Below are positions 27,278 to 36,287 of a stretch of 64,000 nt of DNA, piece after piece; the stretch's first letter is position 1, and each line of letters starts with the position of its first letter. Under the pieces are notes generated by a model, which did not search any database, had not been told where the DNA came from, and saw only the letters and a program-made list of their open reading frames with translations. The translations under genes and the position numbers were made by a program. The stretch is taken from contig NZ_CP130565.1 of the NCBI RefSeq assembly GCF_030534335.1, positions 1,881,501 to 1,945,500 of the forward strand, written 5' to 3'. The stretch comes from Marivirga harenae (GTDB lineage Bacteria; Bacteroidota; Bacteroidia; Cytophagales; Cyclobacteriaceae).

Positions 27278-29425
27278 TTAAATGACCTTAGGTAATTCTA
27301 TTTCAAAAACTGTGTGAGTATGGTCCTCTGGATGGATATTGAAATTTCCATTTAATTTTTGAATACATTGCTTTACTGTGTATAGGCCGATGCTGATATT
27401 CTCAAATTCATTCTGGGCTTTAGAAAAGCCTTTCATCAGTTTGTTACTTTCCTCGTCAATCAACTTTAGATCAAATAATTTAAAGATCATGCTGATGCTT
27501 TGCGGTTGATGAGTAATGGAGAATTGCATTTTATAGTCACTTAGATTCTCGCTCTTCATGAACTGGATTGAGTTTTGTAAAATATTGAACACTATCAGCT
27601 TAATGATGGACTCATCAGAGTAGAATAAGAAGCTATTCTCAATGTCGATGCTGAGATCGAATTTCCTTATATTCTCAATATAAATTACTTCATTAAAGGC
27701 TTCCTGCACAATAGTTCTAAAATCTATTTGGGTGTTTTCAAGCGTTTTGTCATGTAATTCACCAATTAATTTTAGTTCTTCAATAATTACATTCAATCTC
27801 ATAGCTGCTTTATCCAGCATACTAAAATAATTCAAGGCTTTGGCATCTTCTACATCTCGTAGGGCTAGGTTGCAAATACCCATCAATCGTACTATTGGCC
27901 CTTTTATATCATGGGAAGATTTGTAAATAAAATTATCAAGTTCTAAACTGGTGGATCTTAGCCTGTCATTGACCGTTTGTAGTTCTATATTACGCTGATC
28001 AACAGTCCCCGCTAATTGTTCATTTAAGATTTCGAGCTCATCTTTTTGTTGACTTATCACATTTTTTGCTTTCTCTAACTCCTTTAAATTCAGTTCTAAA
28101 TACTCCTTTTGTGATTCTATTTCCTCTTTTTGAGCCTCAACCTTATCATTTTGCTTTTTAAGCGTATTATTTATTTTTTTATTTCTCTGGAAGATTAAAA
28201 CCAATAAAATTGAAAAGGGAGTTATTAATACGAGTAGAGAGATGTAAACCAAATTTTGAAATTCCTGTTCCTTTAATGCAATTTCACTTTCTTGCAATCG
28301 CATTGTGTTTTCATTTTCTGTTAATTTTAACGGAGTTAAACTCAAGTTTCTCCTTAGTACATTTACATACAATGAGTCTTTGAGTTTTCCGTTCATCCTC
28401 AACAGATCATTTGCTTTTTCAAGATTTCCCGATTTTTGATGAATCATTGCCTCGATTTCATGAATTTTTATGACTAAATCCTTTGCTTTAATTTTAGTAG
28501 CTATGGAATCACTTTTTTTCAATAAAGCTAAAGACTTTTCTGATTCGCTTTGCATAAAAGATAGTTTTGCCAACCACAGATAGATTTCACCCATGCCTTT
28601 TTGGTCTTTGATGGATTTTCTGATTTCAAAAGATCTATTGAGGTAATAGACAGCTGAATCGTATTGTTCCTTGAAAAGCATGACCTGGCCCATTCCATAA
28701 AGAGAGACAGCATGCCAATTTCTATTTTCATAGTTTTCCATATGTTGTAAGGAAGATTTAAAATACATTTCGGCTTTTTCGAATTCAAATTGTTGAAGGT
28801 GGGTGTTCCCAATGTTATTTTGGGAATATATTATTAAATCGTAATCGTTATTTCTTTGAGCCACCTGAAGCCCTTTCCGGAGGTAATGATGGGCGCTGTC
28901 GAACATTAGCGCCTTCTGATAAACTAAGCCGATATTGTTCAATGTATGTTCTAAACCATATTTCACGCCTATTTTTTTCTTCATTTCATAGGATCGTATT
29001 AAATACTCCAATGCATTCTGATAGTTTCCGAGACTGATATTTACAAATCCTATATTGTTTAAGGCATTGTGCATTAAGATAGAGTCGTTAAGTTGACTGG
29101 CTATTTCCAAAGCTTGGATGTTATATTGCAATGCTTTTTCGAATTCACCTTTATAATTATATGTACCTCCTAAAAGCCTTAAAGACTTGGAAATATTGAC
29201 TTGATCATTTAATTTATTGGAAATAAAAAGTGCTTGTTCAGCATACTTTAGAGCGGAATCTGGCTGATTTAACCAGTTTTCAAATATTAGTAAGTGGAGG
29301 ATCTCAATTTTTTTTTGCTCATCGGAGTTTGATAATTGCAGTCTCAGACTATCAGTTTTATGTGCATTGACCAATTGAATATTTATCAATGTAACTATGA
29401 TGGTATATAAAAGTCTGACTTTCAA
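27278..29425 (-). CDS. TPR-domain histidine kinase-like protein with degenerate ATP site
   Basis: A 715-residue protein. Signal peptide to about residue 21; tetratricopeptide repeats over about 45-350 (repeated YxxxG/NNIGxV units); membrane helix about 391-412; long coiled coil 415-500; then a HisKA-like helix with His505 in SSHDIKGP. The ATPase part keeps an N-box-like NILQNSIQFM, but the G1 motif DxGxG is absent: that region reads MIFKLFDLKLIDEE. A G2-like SIGLYTVKQC remains. ATP binding may be lost, so it could be a pseudo-kinase, or the motif has diverged. No regulator is adjacent. Its 3' end lies four bases from the DUF5686 stop. Confidence 0.8.
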   Translation of the reverse strand: MKVRLLYTIIVTLINIQLVNAHKTDSLRLQLSNSDEQKKIEILHLLIFENWLNQPDSALKYAEQALFISNKLNDQVNISKSLRLLGGTYNYKGEFEKALQYNIQALEIASQLNDSILMHNALNNIGFVNISLGNYQNALEYLIRSYEMKKKIGVKYGLEHTLNNIGLVYQKALMFDSAHHYLRKGLQVAQRNNDYDLIIYSQNNIGNTHLQQFEFEKAEMYFKSSLQHMENYENRNWHAVSLYGMGQVMLFKEQYDSAVYYLNRSFEIRKSIKDQKGMGEIYLWLAKLSFMQSESEKSLALLKKSDSIATKIKAKDLVIKIHEIEAMIHQKSGNLEKANDLLRMNGKLKDSLYVNVLRRNLSLTPLKLTENENTMRLQESEIALKEQEFQNLVYISLLVLITPFSILLVLIFQRNKKINNTLKKQNDKVEAQKEEIESQKEYLELNLKELEKAKNVISQQKDELEILNEQLAGTVDQRNIELQTVNDRLRSTSLELDNFIYKSSHDIKGPIVRLMGICNLALRDVEDAKALNYFSMLDKAAMRLNVIIEELKLIGELHDKTLENTQIDFRTIVQEAFNEVIYIENIRKFDLSIDIENSFLFYSDESIIKLIVFNILQNSIQFMKSENLSDYKMQFSITHQPQSISMIFKLFDLKLIDEESNKLMKGFSKAQNEFENISIGLYTVKQCIQKLNGNFNIHPEDHTHTVFEIELPKVI

Positions 29426-29735
29426 ATCAATAACGTTATTTACTTAGTGCCAATTAATATAATAAATAAATTGATGATATAATAGTTATTAATTACAGCT
29501 GTATACGGAAGAGCATTTTAATAGATGTAATATGGTTGGGGTAATTGTGTTCTTGTTATTCTCTCACAGAAAGAAGTGCTAAATCTTACAGTTGATTAGG
29601 CTATTAGTCATATAGCGTGTTTAAGAATACCCTCTGTAATAAGTGGAAGTGGAGTTTAGATTTATTAATTTAGAGTTATAAAAAAAGCCCTTCAATAGAA
29701 TTGAAAGGCTTTGAATACAATTTTTTTAATGAGAC
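29426..29735. other. 310-base intergenic region
   Basis: It holds the promoter side of the TPR histidine kinase and, at 29684-29712, the terminator of the rplU-rpmA operon. No open reading frame, tRNA or repeat was recognised. Confidence 0.5.
29684..29712 (-). terminator. Intrinsic terminator of rplU-rpmA
   Basis: AAAGCCCTTCAAT (29684-29696) pairs with ATTGAAAGGCTTT (29700-29712) with one G-T wobble and a three-base loop. On the minus strand it is followed by seven U bases. It starts about 24 bases after the rpmA stop. Confidence 0.85.
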
Positions 29736-29993
29736 CTAATTAACCGGTTCAATGGAAACGTAAGATCTATCTTTTTTGCCTCTTTTAAATTGAACCACTC
29801 CATCAGTAAGTGCAAATAAAGTATGGTCTTTTCCCATACCCACGTTATTGCCCGGGTGATGAGCAGTACCACGCTGACGAACCAATATGTTTCCTGCTAT
29901 TGCAGCTTGGCCACCATATATTTTCACACCTAATCGTTTACTTTCCGACTCTCTTCCGTTTTTGGAACTACCCGCTCCTTTTTTGTGTGCCAT
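29736..29993 (-). CDS. rpmA: 50S ribosomal protein L27
   Basis: An 85-residue protein beginning [20 protein letters not shown], the textbook bL27 N-terminus that reaches the peptidyl-transferase centre. It continues with [17 protein letters not shown] and [13 protein letters not shown]. There is no Firmicutes-type cleavable N-extension. It follows rplU by 8 bases, the standard L21-L27 pair, and ends at a strong terminator. Confidence 0.98.
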   Translation of the reverse strand: MAHKKGAGSSKNGRESESKRLGVKIYGGQAAIAGNILVRQRGTAHHPGNNVGMGKDHTLFALTDGVVQFKRGKKDRSYVSIEPVN

Positions 29994-30001
29994 GGTTTAT
30001 A

Positions 30002-30313
30002 TTATTTTGAAATTTTTTCGATTAAAACTTTTGTGAAATCTTGACGATGTCCATTTCTTTTTTTGTAGCCCTTTCTTCTTTTCTTCTTGAATACGACTAC
30101 TTTATCGCCTTTAACATGACCAAGGATTTTCCCTGATACCTTAGCGCCCTTTACTAAAGGTGCACCTACTTCGACTTTTCCATCATTGTCTACTAACAAT
30201 ACTTTGTCGAACTCTACGGAAGCGCCATCTTCACCCTCCATCTTTGGAGCGTAAACGAACTGGTCTTGCGTTACTTTGAACTGCTTTCCGGCTATGTTTA
30301 CAATTGCGTACAT
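30002..30313 (-). CDS. rplU: 50S ribosomal protein L21
   Basis: A 103-residue protein starting MYAIVNIAGKQFKV, the conserved bL21 N-terminus. The ATG at 30313 was chosen; an in-frame ATG at 30349 would add twelve unrelated residues. The C-terminal KKKRRKGYKKRNGHRQ is the basic rRNA-binding tail. A well-formed promoter lies 45 bases upstream and rpmA follows directly. Confidence 0.97.
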   Translation of the reverse strand: MYAIVNIAGKQFKVTQDQFVYAPKMEGEDGASVEFDKVLLVDNDGKVEVGAPLVKGAKVSGKILGHVKGDKVVVFKKKRRKGYKKRNGHRQDFTKVLIEKISK

Positions 30314-30357
30314 TGAAATAATTGTTTTATAAAGTATACTATTTCCCAAAAGGAATG

Positions 30358-30389
30358 CAAATATAGTGATTTTATTTATAGTTACAAAA
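30358..30389 (-). promoter_or_regulatory. Bacteroidota sigma-A-type promoter of rplU-rpmA
   Basis: Read on the minus strand: TTTTG (30389-30385), 19 bases, then TATATTTG (30365-30358). This fits the -33 TTG / -7 TAnnTTTG consensus with normal spacing, and is the clearest promoter in the window. The start codon at 30313 lies about 45 bases downstream. Confidence 0.65.
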
Positions 30390-30604
30390 GCTTATCTATT
30401 ATGAGCGGTATTTTATCACTCAATCGTTCTACACATTTATTAAGCAATTATATCTTCGCTTTAATTAGGCTGAAATGCAAGCAGTATAAGCTATTTATTA
30501 GCTTTAAATTAATATTATATCTTATTAGGTGCTTGATCTGCTTGCTTAGTGTGCTTGAAATGCTTTATTTTGTATAGTAAAGACAACTATAAAATATCGG
30601 ACAA

Positions 30605-31111
30605 ATGAAGGTAAACATTCCTGAGAAATATACTGACTTATATATAAAGGCTTTAGGTGATAAAAAAAAGGCTTTGCAAATGAAAATCAATCAATTTAAA
30701 GCCGAGATCGAGGAGATTGATAGCCATCTTTCTAACCTGGTGAATCTCCCTCTATTTCAGGAAAATGAGACGCAGAATTTATTGCATCAAAAAACAAATG
30801 CTTACCATGATCAGTGGGCTTGGACTAAGAAAATCGCCTATTTTATCGATTTTAAGCGGAAATTGGTGAAGACCAATGAAGTTGTGGATTTTATCATGGA
30901 AAAGGAAGCTGATCTCAATAAATCTAAAGTAAGAAGCTCAGTTTCAGCTGCATTATCTAATAAAATGAAGAAGGGAGTTTATCGTAAATTTGAAGACCCC
31001 GTTTCGGGCAACACATATTACGGTCCAGTCGCTTTTTTCTTAAATCAGCATGAACCGCAAATCGAATTTATGCCTGAAGACCTGAAAGAGAGGTTGTTGT
31101 ATAATAATTAA
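30605..31111 (+). CDS. Hypothetical coiled-coil plus winged-helix-like protein
   Basis: A 168-residue cytosolic protein not recognised as a named family. Residues of about 15-50 form a charged coiled coil (KKKALQMKINQFKAEIEEIDSHL). From about 75, WTKKIAYFIDFKRKLVKTNEVVDFIMEKE and KSKVRSSVSAALSNKMKKGVYRKF look like a winged helix of the HARE-HTH/restriction-associated type, with the wing at NTYYGP. It could bind DNA, but this is inferred from pattern only. It lies alone between the ribosomal protein operon and nrdB. Confidence 0.6.
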   Translation: MKVNIPEKYTDLYIKALGDKKKALQMKINQFKAEIEEIDSHLSNLVNLPLFQENETQNLLHQKTNAYHDQWAWTKKIAYFIDFKRKLVKTNEVVDFIMEKEADLNKSKVRSSVSAALSNKMKKGVYRKFEDPVSGNTYYGPVAFFLNQHEPQIEFMPEDLKERLLYNN

Positions 31112-31166
31112 GGATGTAATAAAGCGGTTCTACTGGCATTTTTTTAAAGGCTAATTTGCTTGTGCT

Positions 31167-31175
31167 TGTGGAAAA
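31167..31175 (-). promoter_or_regulatory. DnaA-box-like site
   Basis: Reads TTTTCCACA on the minus strand, matching the relaxed DnaA box TTWTNCACA. It lies 307 bases before the nrdB ATG. Confidence 0.4.
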
Positions 31176-31274
31176 CTTTTGCAACTTTTTTTAATGATTG
31201 AATACAGCCGAAATTCCCCTAAGTATTGATGAGATAAAAGTATATAAAGAACTAAGAATCAAGTAAATATGTAC

Positions 31275-31283
31275 TTATCCACA
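31275..31283 (+). promoter_or_regulatory. DnaA-box site (perfect TTATCCACA)
   Basis: TTATCCACA is the strongest consensus DnaA box. A near-mirror, CTGTCCATAA (31289-31298), sits just after it, making a partial palindrome with TTATCCACAG. In E. coli DnaA binds the nrdAB promoter, so the position is meaningful. Confidence 0.5.
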
Positions 31284-31481
31284 GCTTGCTGTCCATAACT
31301 TTTAGACCTTTGATTTTTCAGCTTTCTTCCTAATATTTGTAAGCACAGCCAAGAAAATAGGGAAGAGAAAAAAGATTTTTGACTGCGTAATTTTTTCTAT
31401 CTGCTTTAGTAAGAATTCATTAGCCTAAACCACCCTGTTTTCTTTGAAGAATTTATTAAGTAACTAAAAAATATTTCAAAG

Positions 31482-32477
31482 ATGAGTGAAGTAACCACAT
31501 TCCAAGACGAACCAATTTTGAAGGAGAACAAAGACCGCTTTGTTTTATTCCCTATACAACATAAGGATATATGGGAATTTTATAAGATGGCGGAAGCTAG
31601 CTTTTGGACGGCTGAAGAAATTGATCTGAGTCAGGATATGAAGGATTGGGAAAACCTAACCGAAGGAGAAACACACTTCATAAAACACGTATTAGCATTC
31701 TTTGCTGCAAGTGATGGTATCGTAAACGAAAATTTAGCAGAGAATTTTGTAGCTGAAGTTCAATATACTGAGGCCAAGTTTTTTTACGGGTTCCAAATTG
31801 CAATGGAGAATGTGCACTCTGAAACCTACTCTCTTTTAATTGACACTTATGTGAAAGATAATAAAGAGAAAAGCAGTCTTTTCAATGCCATTGATACGAT
31901 GGACTGTGTGAAGAAAAAAGCAGATTGGGCATTACGCTGGATAGATGAAGGAAATTATGCTGAAAGATTAATTGCCTTTGCTGCTGTGGAAGGTATTTTC
32001 TTTTCTGGAAGTTTCTGCTCTATCTTCTGGTTGAAGAAAAGAGGCTTAATGCCAGGTTTGACATTTTCTAATGAGTTAATTTCTAGAGATGAAGGTTTGC
32101 ATTGCGATTTTGCTTGTTTGCTTTATAATGATCATCTGGTAAATAAATTATCGAAAGAGAAAGTGACTTCTATCATCACTGATGCTGTTGAAATTGAAAA
32201 AGAATTTGTGACGGATTCACTACCAGTAAAACTGATTGGAATGAATGCAGATTTAATGTGTCAGTATATCGAATTCGTGGCTGATAGATTATTACAAGAG
32301 TTAAACTGCGATAAAGTGTATGGATCAAGCAATCCATTTGACTTTATGGAAATGATTTCATTGCAAGGTAAAACTAACTTCTTCGAGAAAAGAGTTGGGG
32401 ATTACCAAAAAGCAGGTGTAATGAAAAAAGAAGAAGATAGCGATAAAGCTAAATTCTCTTTGGACGAAGACTTCTAA
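31482..32477 (+). CDS. nrdB: Ribonucleoside-diphosphate reductase, beta subunit (class Ia)
   Basis: A 331-residue R2 protein that holds the di-iron/tyrosyl radical cofactor. [13 protein letters not shown] gives the first iron carboxylate. [13 protein letters not shown] gives Glu109, His112 and the likely radical Tyr116. [18 protein letters not shown] and [15 protein letters not shown] give the remaining ligands. The C-terminal tail SLDEDF is the usual kind of R1-docking peptide. nrdA follows 80 bases on, with a REP-like hairpin between. Gene order B-A is common in Bacteroidota. Confidence 0.97.
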   Translation: MSEVTTFQDEPILKENKDRFVLFPIQHKDIWEFYKMAEASFWTAEEIDLSQDMKDWENLTEGETHFIKHVLAFFAASDGIVNENLAENFVAEVQYTEAKFFYGFQIAMENVHSETYSLLIDTYVKDNKEKSSLFNAIDTMDCVKKKADWALRWIDEGNYAERLIAFAAVEGIFFSGSFCSIFWLKKRGLMPGLTFSNELISRDEGLHCDFACLLYNDHLVNKLSKEKVTSIITDAVEIEKEFVTDSLPVKLIGMNADLMCQYIEFVADRLLQELNCDKVYGSSNPFDFMEMISLQGKTNFFEKRVGDYQKAGVMKKEEDSDKAKFSLDEDF

Positions 32478-32493
32478 GATTTTTCTAGGCGTC

Positions 32494-32513
32494 ATTCCCG
32501 CGAAGGCGGGAAT
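32494..32513. repeat. GC-rich REP-like palindrome between nrdB and nrdA
   Basis: ATTCCCGC (32494-32501) and GCGGGAAT (32506-32513) are perfect reverse complements around GAAG. The surrounding GTCATTCCCGCGAAGGCGGG is much richer in G+C than its neighbourhood and resembles REP-type palindromes seen in many bacterial phyla. No T-run follows, so it is not a terminator. It may affect nrdA expression or be a transposed repeat. Confidence 0.6.
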
Positions 32514-32557
32514 CTCATTAAAACAAATACCTATAACCCCATAAAATAAATAATAGC

Positions 32558-35032
32558 ATGTTAGTTGTAAAAAGAGACGGTAGGAGAGAAACCGTTAAGT
32601 TCGATAAAATTACTGCCCGCATAGAGAAACTATGCTACGGCCTAGATCTTAATTATATTCAGCCAATTGATGTGGCCAGAAAAGTAATTAACGGTATTTA
32701 CGATGGCGTAACTACCCAGGAATTGGATAACCTAGCAGCTGAAACGGCTGCTTCCATGACGGTTAAGCATCCTGACTATTCTAAGCTTTCCGCCAGAATT
32801 GCCATTTCCAATTTGCATAAAACTACAAGTAAGTCTTTCAGCAATACAATGAAAAGACTTTACACTTATGTGGATGCAAAGACAGGACAAAACGCACCTT
32901 TGCTTTCTACTGAAACTTACGGTATCATCAAAAAACATGCGGCTCAATTAGATTCTGCTATTATCTACGACCGTGATTTTGGATATGATTTCTTTGGTTT
33001 CAAGACCTTGGAGCGTTCTTACTTAATGAAAGTGGATGGTAAAATTGTAGAGCGCCCGCAACATATGTTGATGCGTGTAGCTATCGGTATCCATGGGGAA
33101 GATATTGAATCAGCCATCAAAACGTATAATTTGATGTCTGAAAAGTGGTTTACACATGCTACTCCAACACTTTTCAATGCAGGTACTCCTAAACCACAAT
33201 TGTCATCCTGTTTCCTATTGACCATTCAAGAAGATAGTATTGATGGAATTTATGATACTTTAAAGCAAACGGCTAAAATCTCTCAATCAGCTGGAGGTAT
33301 CGGACTAAGCATCCACAATGTAAGAGCAACAGGTTCATACATCAAAGGAACCGGTGGGGTTTCCAATGGTATTGTGCCTATGTTGAGAAACTTTGATATG
33401 ACCGCAAGATATGTTGATCAAGGTGGTGGAAAAAGAAAAGGTAGTTTTGCTATCTACCTTGAACCTTGGCATGCTGACATTTTCGATTTCTTGGATTTGA
33501 AAAAAAATCATGGGAAAGAAGAAATGCGTGCACGTGATTTATTCTACGCCATGTGGATGTCAGATTTATTCATGAAGAGAGTGGAAGCCAATACCGAATG
33601 GACTTTGTTCGATCCGAATGAAGCACCAGGATTGGATGAAGCTTATGGAGATGATTTCGAGAAGCTTTATGAGAAATACGAAAGAGAAGGAAGAGGAAGA
33701 AAAACGGTTAAAGCACAAGAGCTTTGGTTTGAAATCTTAGAATCTCAGATTGAGACAGGTACTCCATATATGTTGTATAAAGATGCGGCTAACAAAAAGT
33801 CGAATCAGAAAAACTTAGGTACAATTAAGTCTTCGAACTTATGTACTGAGATTATGGAATACACGTCTAAGGATGAAGTAGCTGTTTGTAATCTGGCTTC
33901 TATTGCCTTGCCAATGTTTGTGCAGCAAGATGAAAACGGACAGAATTTCTTCGATCATGATAAATTATATGACATTACTTATACAGCTACAGTAAACCTT
34001 AACCGTGTAATCGATGTGAATTATTATCCGGTAAAGGAGGCGAAGACGTCAAATATGAAACACCGACCAATTGGTTTGGGTGTTCAGGGATTAGCCGATG
34101 CTTTCATGTTATTGCGTTATCCATTCGATTCTGAAGAGTCAAGAAAACTGAATAAAGAAATCTTTGAGACCATTTATTTTGCTGCTATGACCGCTTCAAA
34201 AGACTTGGCAATTAAAGAAGGTGCTTACGAAACCTATAAAGGTTCTCCGGTATCTAAAGGAATCTTCCAATTCGATATGTGGAACGTAACACCTACCGAA
34301 AGATGGGATTGGACTACTTTGAAGCAAGAAGTGAAGAAAAACGGTGTGCGTAACTCGCTATTGGTAGCGCCTATGCCTACAGCTTCTACTTCTCAAATCT
34401 TAGGAAATAATGAGTGCTTTGAGCCATATACTTCAAACATCTATACCAGAAGAACATTATCTGGCGAGTTTGTAGTAGTGAATAAGCACTTAATGCGTGA
34501 CCTGATCGAAAGAGGCTTGTGGAATGATAATATGAAGAACAAGCTGATTGCAGCCAATGGTTCAGTTCAGGATATTGCTGAGGTGCCGGCTGATATCAAA
34601 GAATTGTATAAAACAGTTTGGGAGATTTCTCAGAAGTCCATTATTGATATGGCAGCTGATCGTGGCGCATTTATTTGTCAGTCACAGAGTATGAACTTGT
34701 TTATGCAAGATCCTAACTTTGGTAAAATGACTTCTATGCATTTCTACGCTTGGAAGAAGGGATTGAAAACGGGTATGTATTACTTGAGATCTAAAGCGGC
34801 AACAAGTGCAATTCAGTTTACGGTTGATAAGAGTCAGTTGGGTGAGCCGCAACCGGAACAGAAGCCACAGGATATCACACAAAATACGGATACTAAAGTG
34901 ACCAGGCCTAGTAATCCAAGTCCGGGACAAGGACCACAAGCTAGCACTGAAGATGACTTGGCAGCGCTTAAAGCAGCGCAAGTTGCTTGTTCATTAGATA
35001 ACCCTGATGATTGTGAAATGTGTGGGTCTTGA
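32558..35032 (+). CDS. nrdA: Ribonucleoside-diphosphate reductase, alpha subunit (class Ia)
   Basis: An 824-residue R1 protein that reduces ribonucleotides. An ATP-cone lies at about 1-90 ([24 protein letters not shown]), so dATP feedback is expected. Catalytic residues are in place: Cys218 (LSSCFLLT), Asn427/Cys429/Glu431 ([10 protein letters not shown]) and Cys444 (AVCNLAS). The radical-transfer pair YY is in GMYYLRSKA. The C-terminal redox pair is Cys819-x2-Cys822 (DDCEMCGS), after a Pro/Gln/Thr-rich linker. A strong terminator follows. No break or insertion was seen. Confidence 0.97.
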   Translation: MLVVKRDGRRETVKFDKITARIEKLCYGLDLNYIQPIDVARKVINGIYDGVTTQELDNLAAETAASMTVKHPDYSKLSARIAISNLHKTTSKSFSNTMKRLYTYVDAKTGQNAPLLSTETYGIIKKHAAQLDSAIIYDRDFGYDFFGFKTLERSYLMKVDGKIVERPQHMLMRVAIGIHGEDIESAIKTYNLMSEKWFTHATPTLFNAGTPKPQLSSCFLLTIQEDSIDGIYDTLKQTAKISQSAGGIGLSIHNVRATGSYIKGTGGVSNGIVPMLRNFDMTARYVDQGGGKRKGSFAIYLEPWHADIFDFLDLKKNHGKEEMRARDLFYAMWMSDLFMKRVEANTEWTLFDPNEAPGLDEAYGDDFEKLYEKYEREGRGRKTVKAQELWFEILESQIETGTPYMLYKDAANKKSNQKNLGTIKSSNLCTEIMEYTSKDEVAVCNLASIALPMFVQQDENGQNFFDHDKLYDITYTATVNLNRVIDVNYYPVKEAKTSNMKHRPIGLGVQGLADAFMLLRYPFDSEESRKLNKEIFETIYFAAMTASKDLAIKEGAYETYKGSPVSKGIFQFDMWNVTPTERWDWTTLKQEVKKNGVRNSLLVAPMPTASTSQILGNNECFEPYTSNIYTRRTLSGEFVVVNKHLMRDLIERGLWNDNMKNKLIAANGSVQDIAEVPADIKELYKTVWEISQKSIIDMAADRGAFICQSQSMNLFMQDPNFGKMTSMHFYAWKKGLKTGMYYLRSKAATSAIQFTVDKSQLGEPQPEQKPQDITQNTDTKVTRPSNPSPGQGPQASTEDDLAALKAAQVACSLDNPDDCEMCGS

Positions 35033-35103
35033 TTAGAACCTAGATTCTAGATGTTAGACAAAAGTATTAAAGATAATAAACACACACTGTTTATTCATAA
35101 CCG

Positions 35104-35134
35104 AAAGCCACCTGGGAGACTGGGTGGTTTTTTT
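35104..35134 (+). terminator. Intrinsic terminator of nrdB-nrdA
   Basis: AAAGCCACC (35104-35112) pairs with GGTGGTTTT (35123-35131), with one wobble, and continues into a T-run ending at 35134. It lies about 72 bases after the nrdA stop. Confidence 0.8.
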
Positions 35135-35179
35135 GTTAGTAAGCTACTATTTCCAAATCTCCATATCCTTCCTTAAATT

Positions 35180-35187
35180 TACTTTTG
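35180..35187 (+). promoter_or_regulatory. Putative -7 promoter element
   Basis: TACTTTTG fits TAnnTTTG and lies 21 bases before the ATG at 35209. No -33 TTG at the usual distance. Confidence 0.35.
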
Positions 35188-35208
35188 TATTCACCAAAAC
35201 AGCACCAA

Positions 35209-35901
35209 ATGAAAAAGTATCTGTTTACCGCCCTAGTTGTAACATTAATTGTAGCTCCACTAGCAGTCTGGGCTACTTTAGAGCTGCAGCATCCAAGGAA
35301 GTACTTGGAAGAAACACAAGTGAAAGAAGTAATCCTCCAACAAGATTTTCATGGAGCTAAAGTAGTATTGAACGATGTCTATTTTGTGCATCGAAGGAAC
35401 AAACCCAACCGACCTATTATTGCCTATTATGAAATTCCTGTGGAAATTTCCGCTTTTGTGGATTTGCAACAAATGGCCGTGAGCAGTGATGATAATCAGA
35501 ATATTGAAATCCTATTGCCTGATCCGCAATTAGATGAGCCCAATTTTCAATGGGACAAAGCTGAATTTGAAAGTCTCAGAATGTTGGATTTAGACATTAC
35601 GCTCTTCGAAAACAGAATGGAGGCAGCTATGAAGGAGATTAGAGAGATAGAAGAATCGAGGAAAGATAAAATCACCGAAGCAGCATTAAAGTCTGGCATC
35701 TTGCAGCTTACCAAACTACAATTATCGGAAGTATTTGAAGCTATTTTCCTACCGCTAGATCAAGAAGTGAGCATTCGCTTTGCTGGAGATGAGGAGAAGG
35801 ATGAGTTTGAAAATTCTATAAAAACTTCCAAGGAAATTTTAAGTGATTTGGAAAAGGAATTGATGTCTTTTGATACACAAAAGGATATTGGGATGGAATA
35901 A
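35209..35901 (+). CDS. DUF4230-like membrane-anchored protein
   Basis: A 230-residue protein. A single N-terminal hydrophobic helix (KKYLFTALVVTLIVAPLAVWATL) anchors it, with the rest outside. The mature part has several beta-strands (QDFHGAKVVLNDVYFVHRRN, PIIAYYEIPVEISAFVDLQQM) followed by a charged helix. This loosely resembles DUF4230, but I could not confirm it. ATG 35209 was chosen because MKKYLFTAL opens the signal; the longer frame adds only eight residues. Function unknown. It is followed by a 386-base gap carrying the first GxxExxY-type element. Confidence 0.5.
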   Translation: MKKYLFTALVVTLIVAPLAVWATLELQHPRKYLEETQVKEVILQQDFHGAKVVLNDVYFVHRRNKPNRPIIAYYEIPVEISAFVDLQQMAVSSDDNQNIEILLPDPQLDEPNFQWDKAEFESLRMLDLDITLFENRMEAAMKEIREIEESRKDKITEAALKSGILQLTKLQLSEVFEAIFLPLDQEVSIRFAGDEEKDEFENSIKTSKEILSDLEKELMSFDTQKDIGME

Positions 35902-36015
35902 AACAGCATTTATTTCGGCAAAGCCAAAAATAGTGTTTACTACTAAATAACAAGAGTTGATAAAAGACAAAAATTTTCTTTCAAGAAGGCATAAACTAGC
36001 TAAAGCTGGAAATTT

Positions 36016-36045
36016 TACCACAAAAGAGACCAAAGAACACATAAG
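36016..36045. repeat. Outer left terminal repeat of GxxExxY cassette 1
   Basis: It contains ACCACAAAAGA and AAAGAACACA and ends one base before hairpin 36047-36065. It is inverted relative to 36812-36841, with 24 of 30 positions identical. Confidence 0.55.
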
Positions 36046-36046
36046 A

Positions 36047-36065
36047 AAACAGCCTAAGGCTGTTT
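36047..36065. repeat. Subterminal hairpin, outer left end of cassette 1
   Basis: AAACAGCC and GGCTGTTT are perfect complements around TAA. It starts one base inside the outer left repeat, as hairpins do at the other cassette ends. Confidence 0.6.
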
Positions 36066-36198
36066 GATTCAAGACTATGCCAATTTACAAAGAAAACATA
36101 TTGTTATCTCCTTTTAGGTTGATTCTGTAAGAATGCGATGACTTGACATAAGGTAAAATTAACCACAACTTGTCACGATCAAAATCGGGAAAATAGAT

Positions 36199-36213
36199 AA
36201 AAGAACACAAAAG
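36199..36213. repeat. Inner left half-repeat of cassette 1
   Basis: AAAAGAACACAAAAG matches 14 of 15 bases of the inner half of the cassette 2 right repeat (reverse complement). Two bases later begins the hairpin 36216-36234, the same spacing as the left end of cassette 2. AACCACAA at 36161-36168 could be the displaced outer half. Confidence 0.5.
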
Positions 36214-36215
36214 AG

Positions 36216-36234
36216 GAATTGCCGCTGGCAATTC
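36216..36234. repeat. Inner left hairpin of cassette 1
   Basis: GAATTGCC-GCT-GGCAATTC, a perfect 8-bp stem. The stem is identical to the left hairpin of cassette 2 (59072-59090), only the three-base loop differs. Confidence 0.65.
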
Positions 36235-36287
36235 TTATTTGAATTTTTTCTCTAGTACTTTGAATTGCTGTCAAGAGATTTAATTAA

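Larger units (their letters stand above)
31112..31481. other. 370-base regulatory region upstream of nrdB
   Basis: No gene was seen here. It contains two DnaA-box-like sites (31167-31175 and 31275-31283) in opposite orientation, and A/T-rich stretches next to nrdB. An obvious NrdR box pair was not found. This is the probable promoter and control region of nrdB-nrdA. Confidence 0.5.

Noticed and set aside
31321-31345. TAATATTTG as the nrdB promoter -7 element
   Set aside because: The spacing within the motif is one base longer than TAnnTTTG, so the match is not convincing.
32494-32513. nrdB hairpin as a transcription terminator
   Set aside because: No T-run follows on either strand and nrdA lies directly downstream, so it is better read as a REP-like palindrome.
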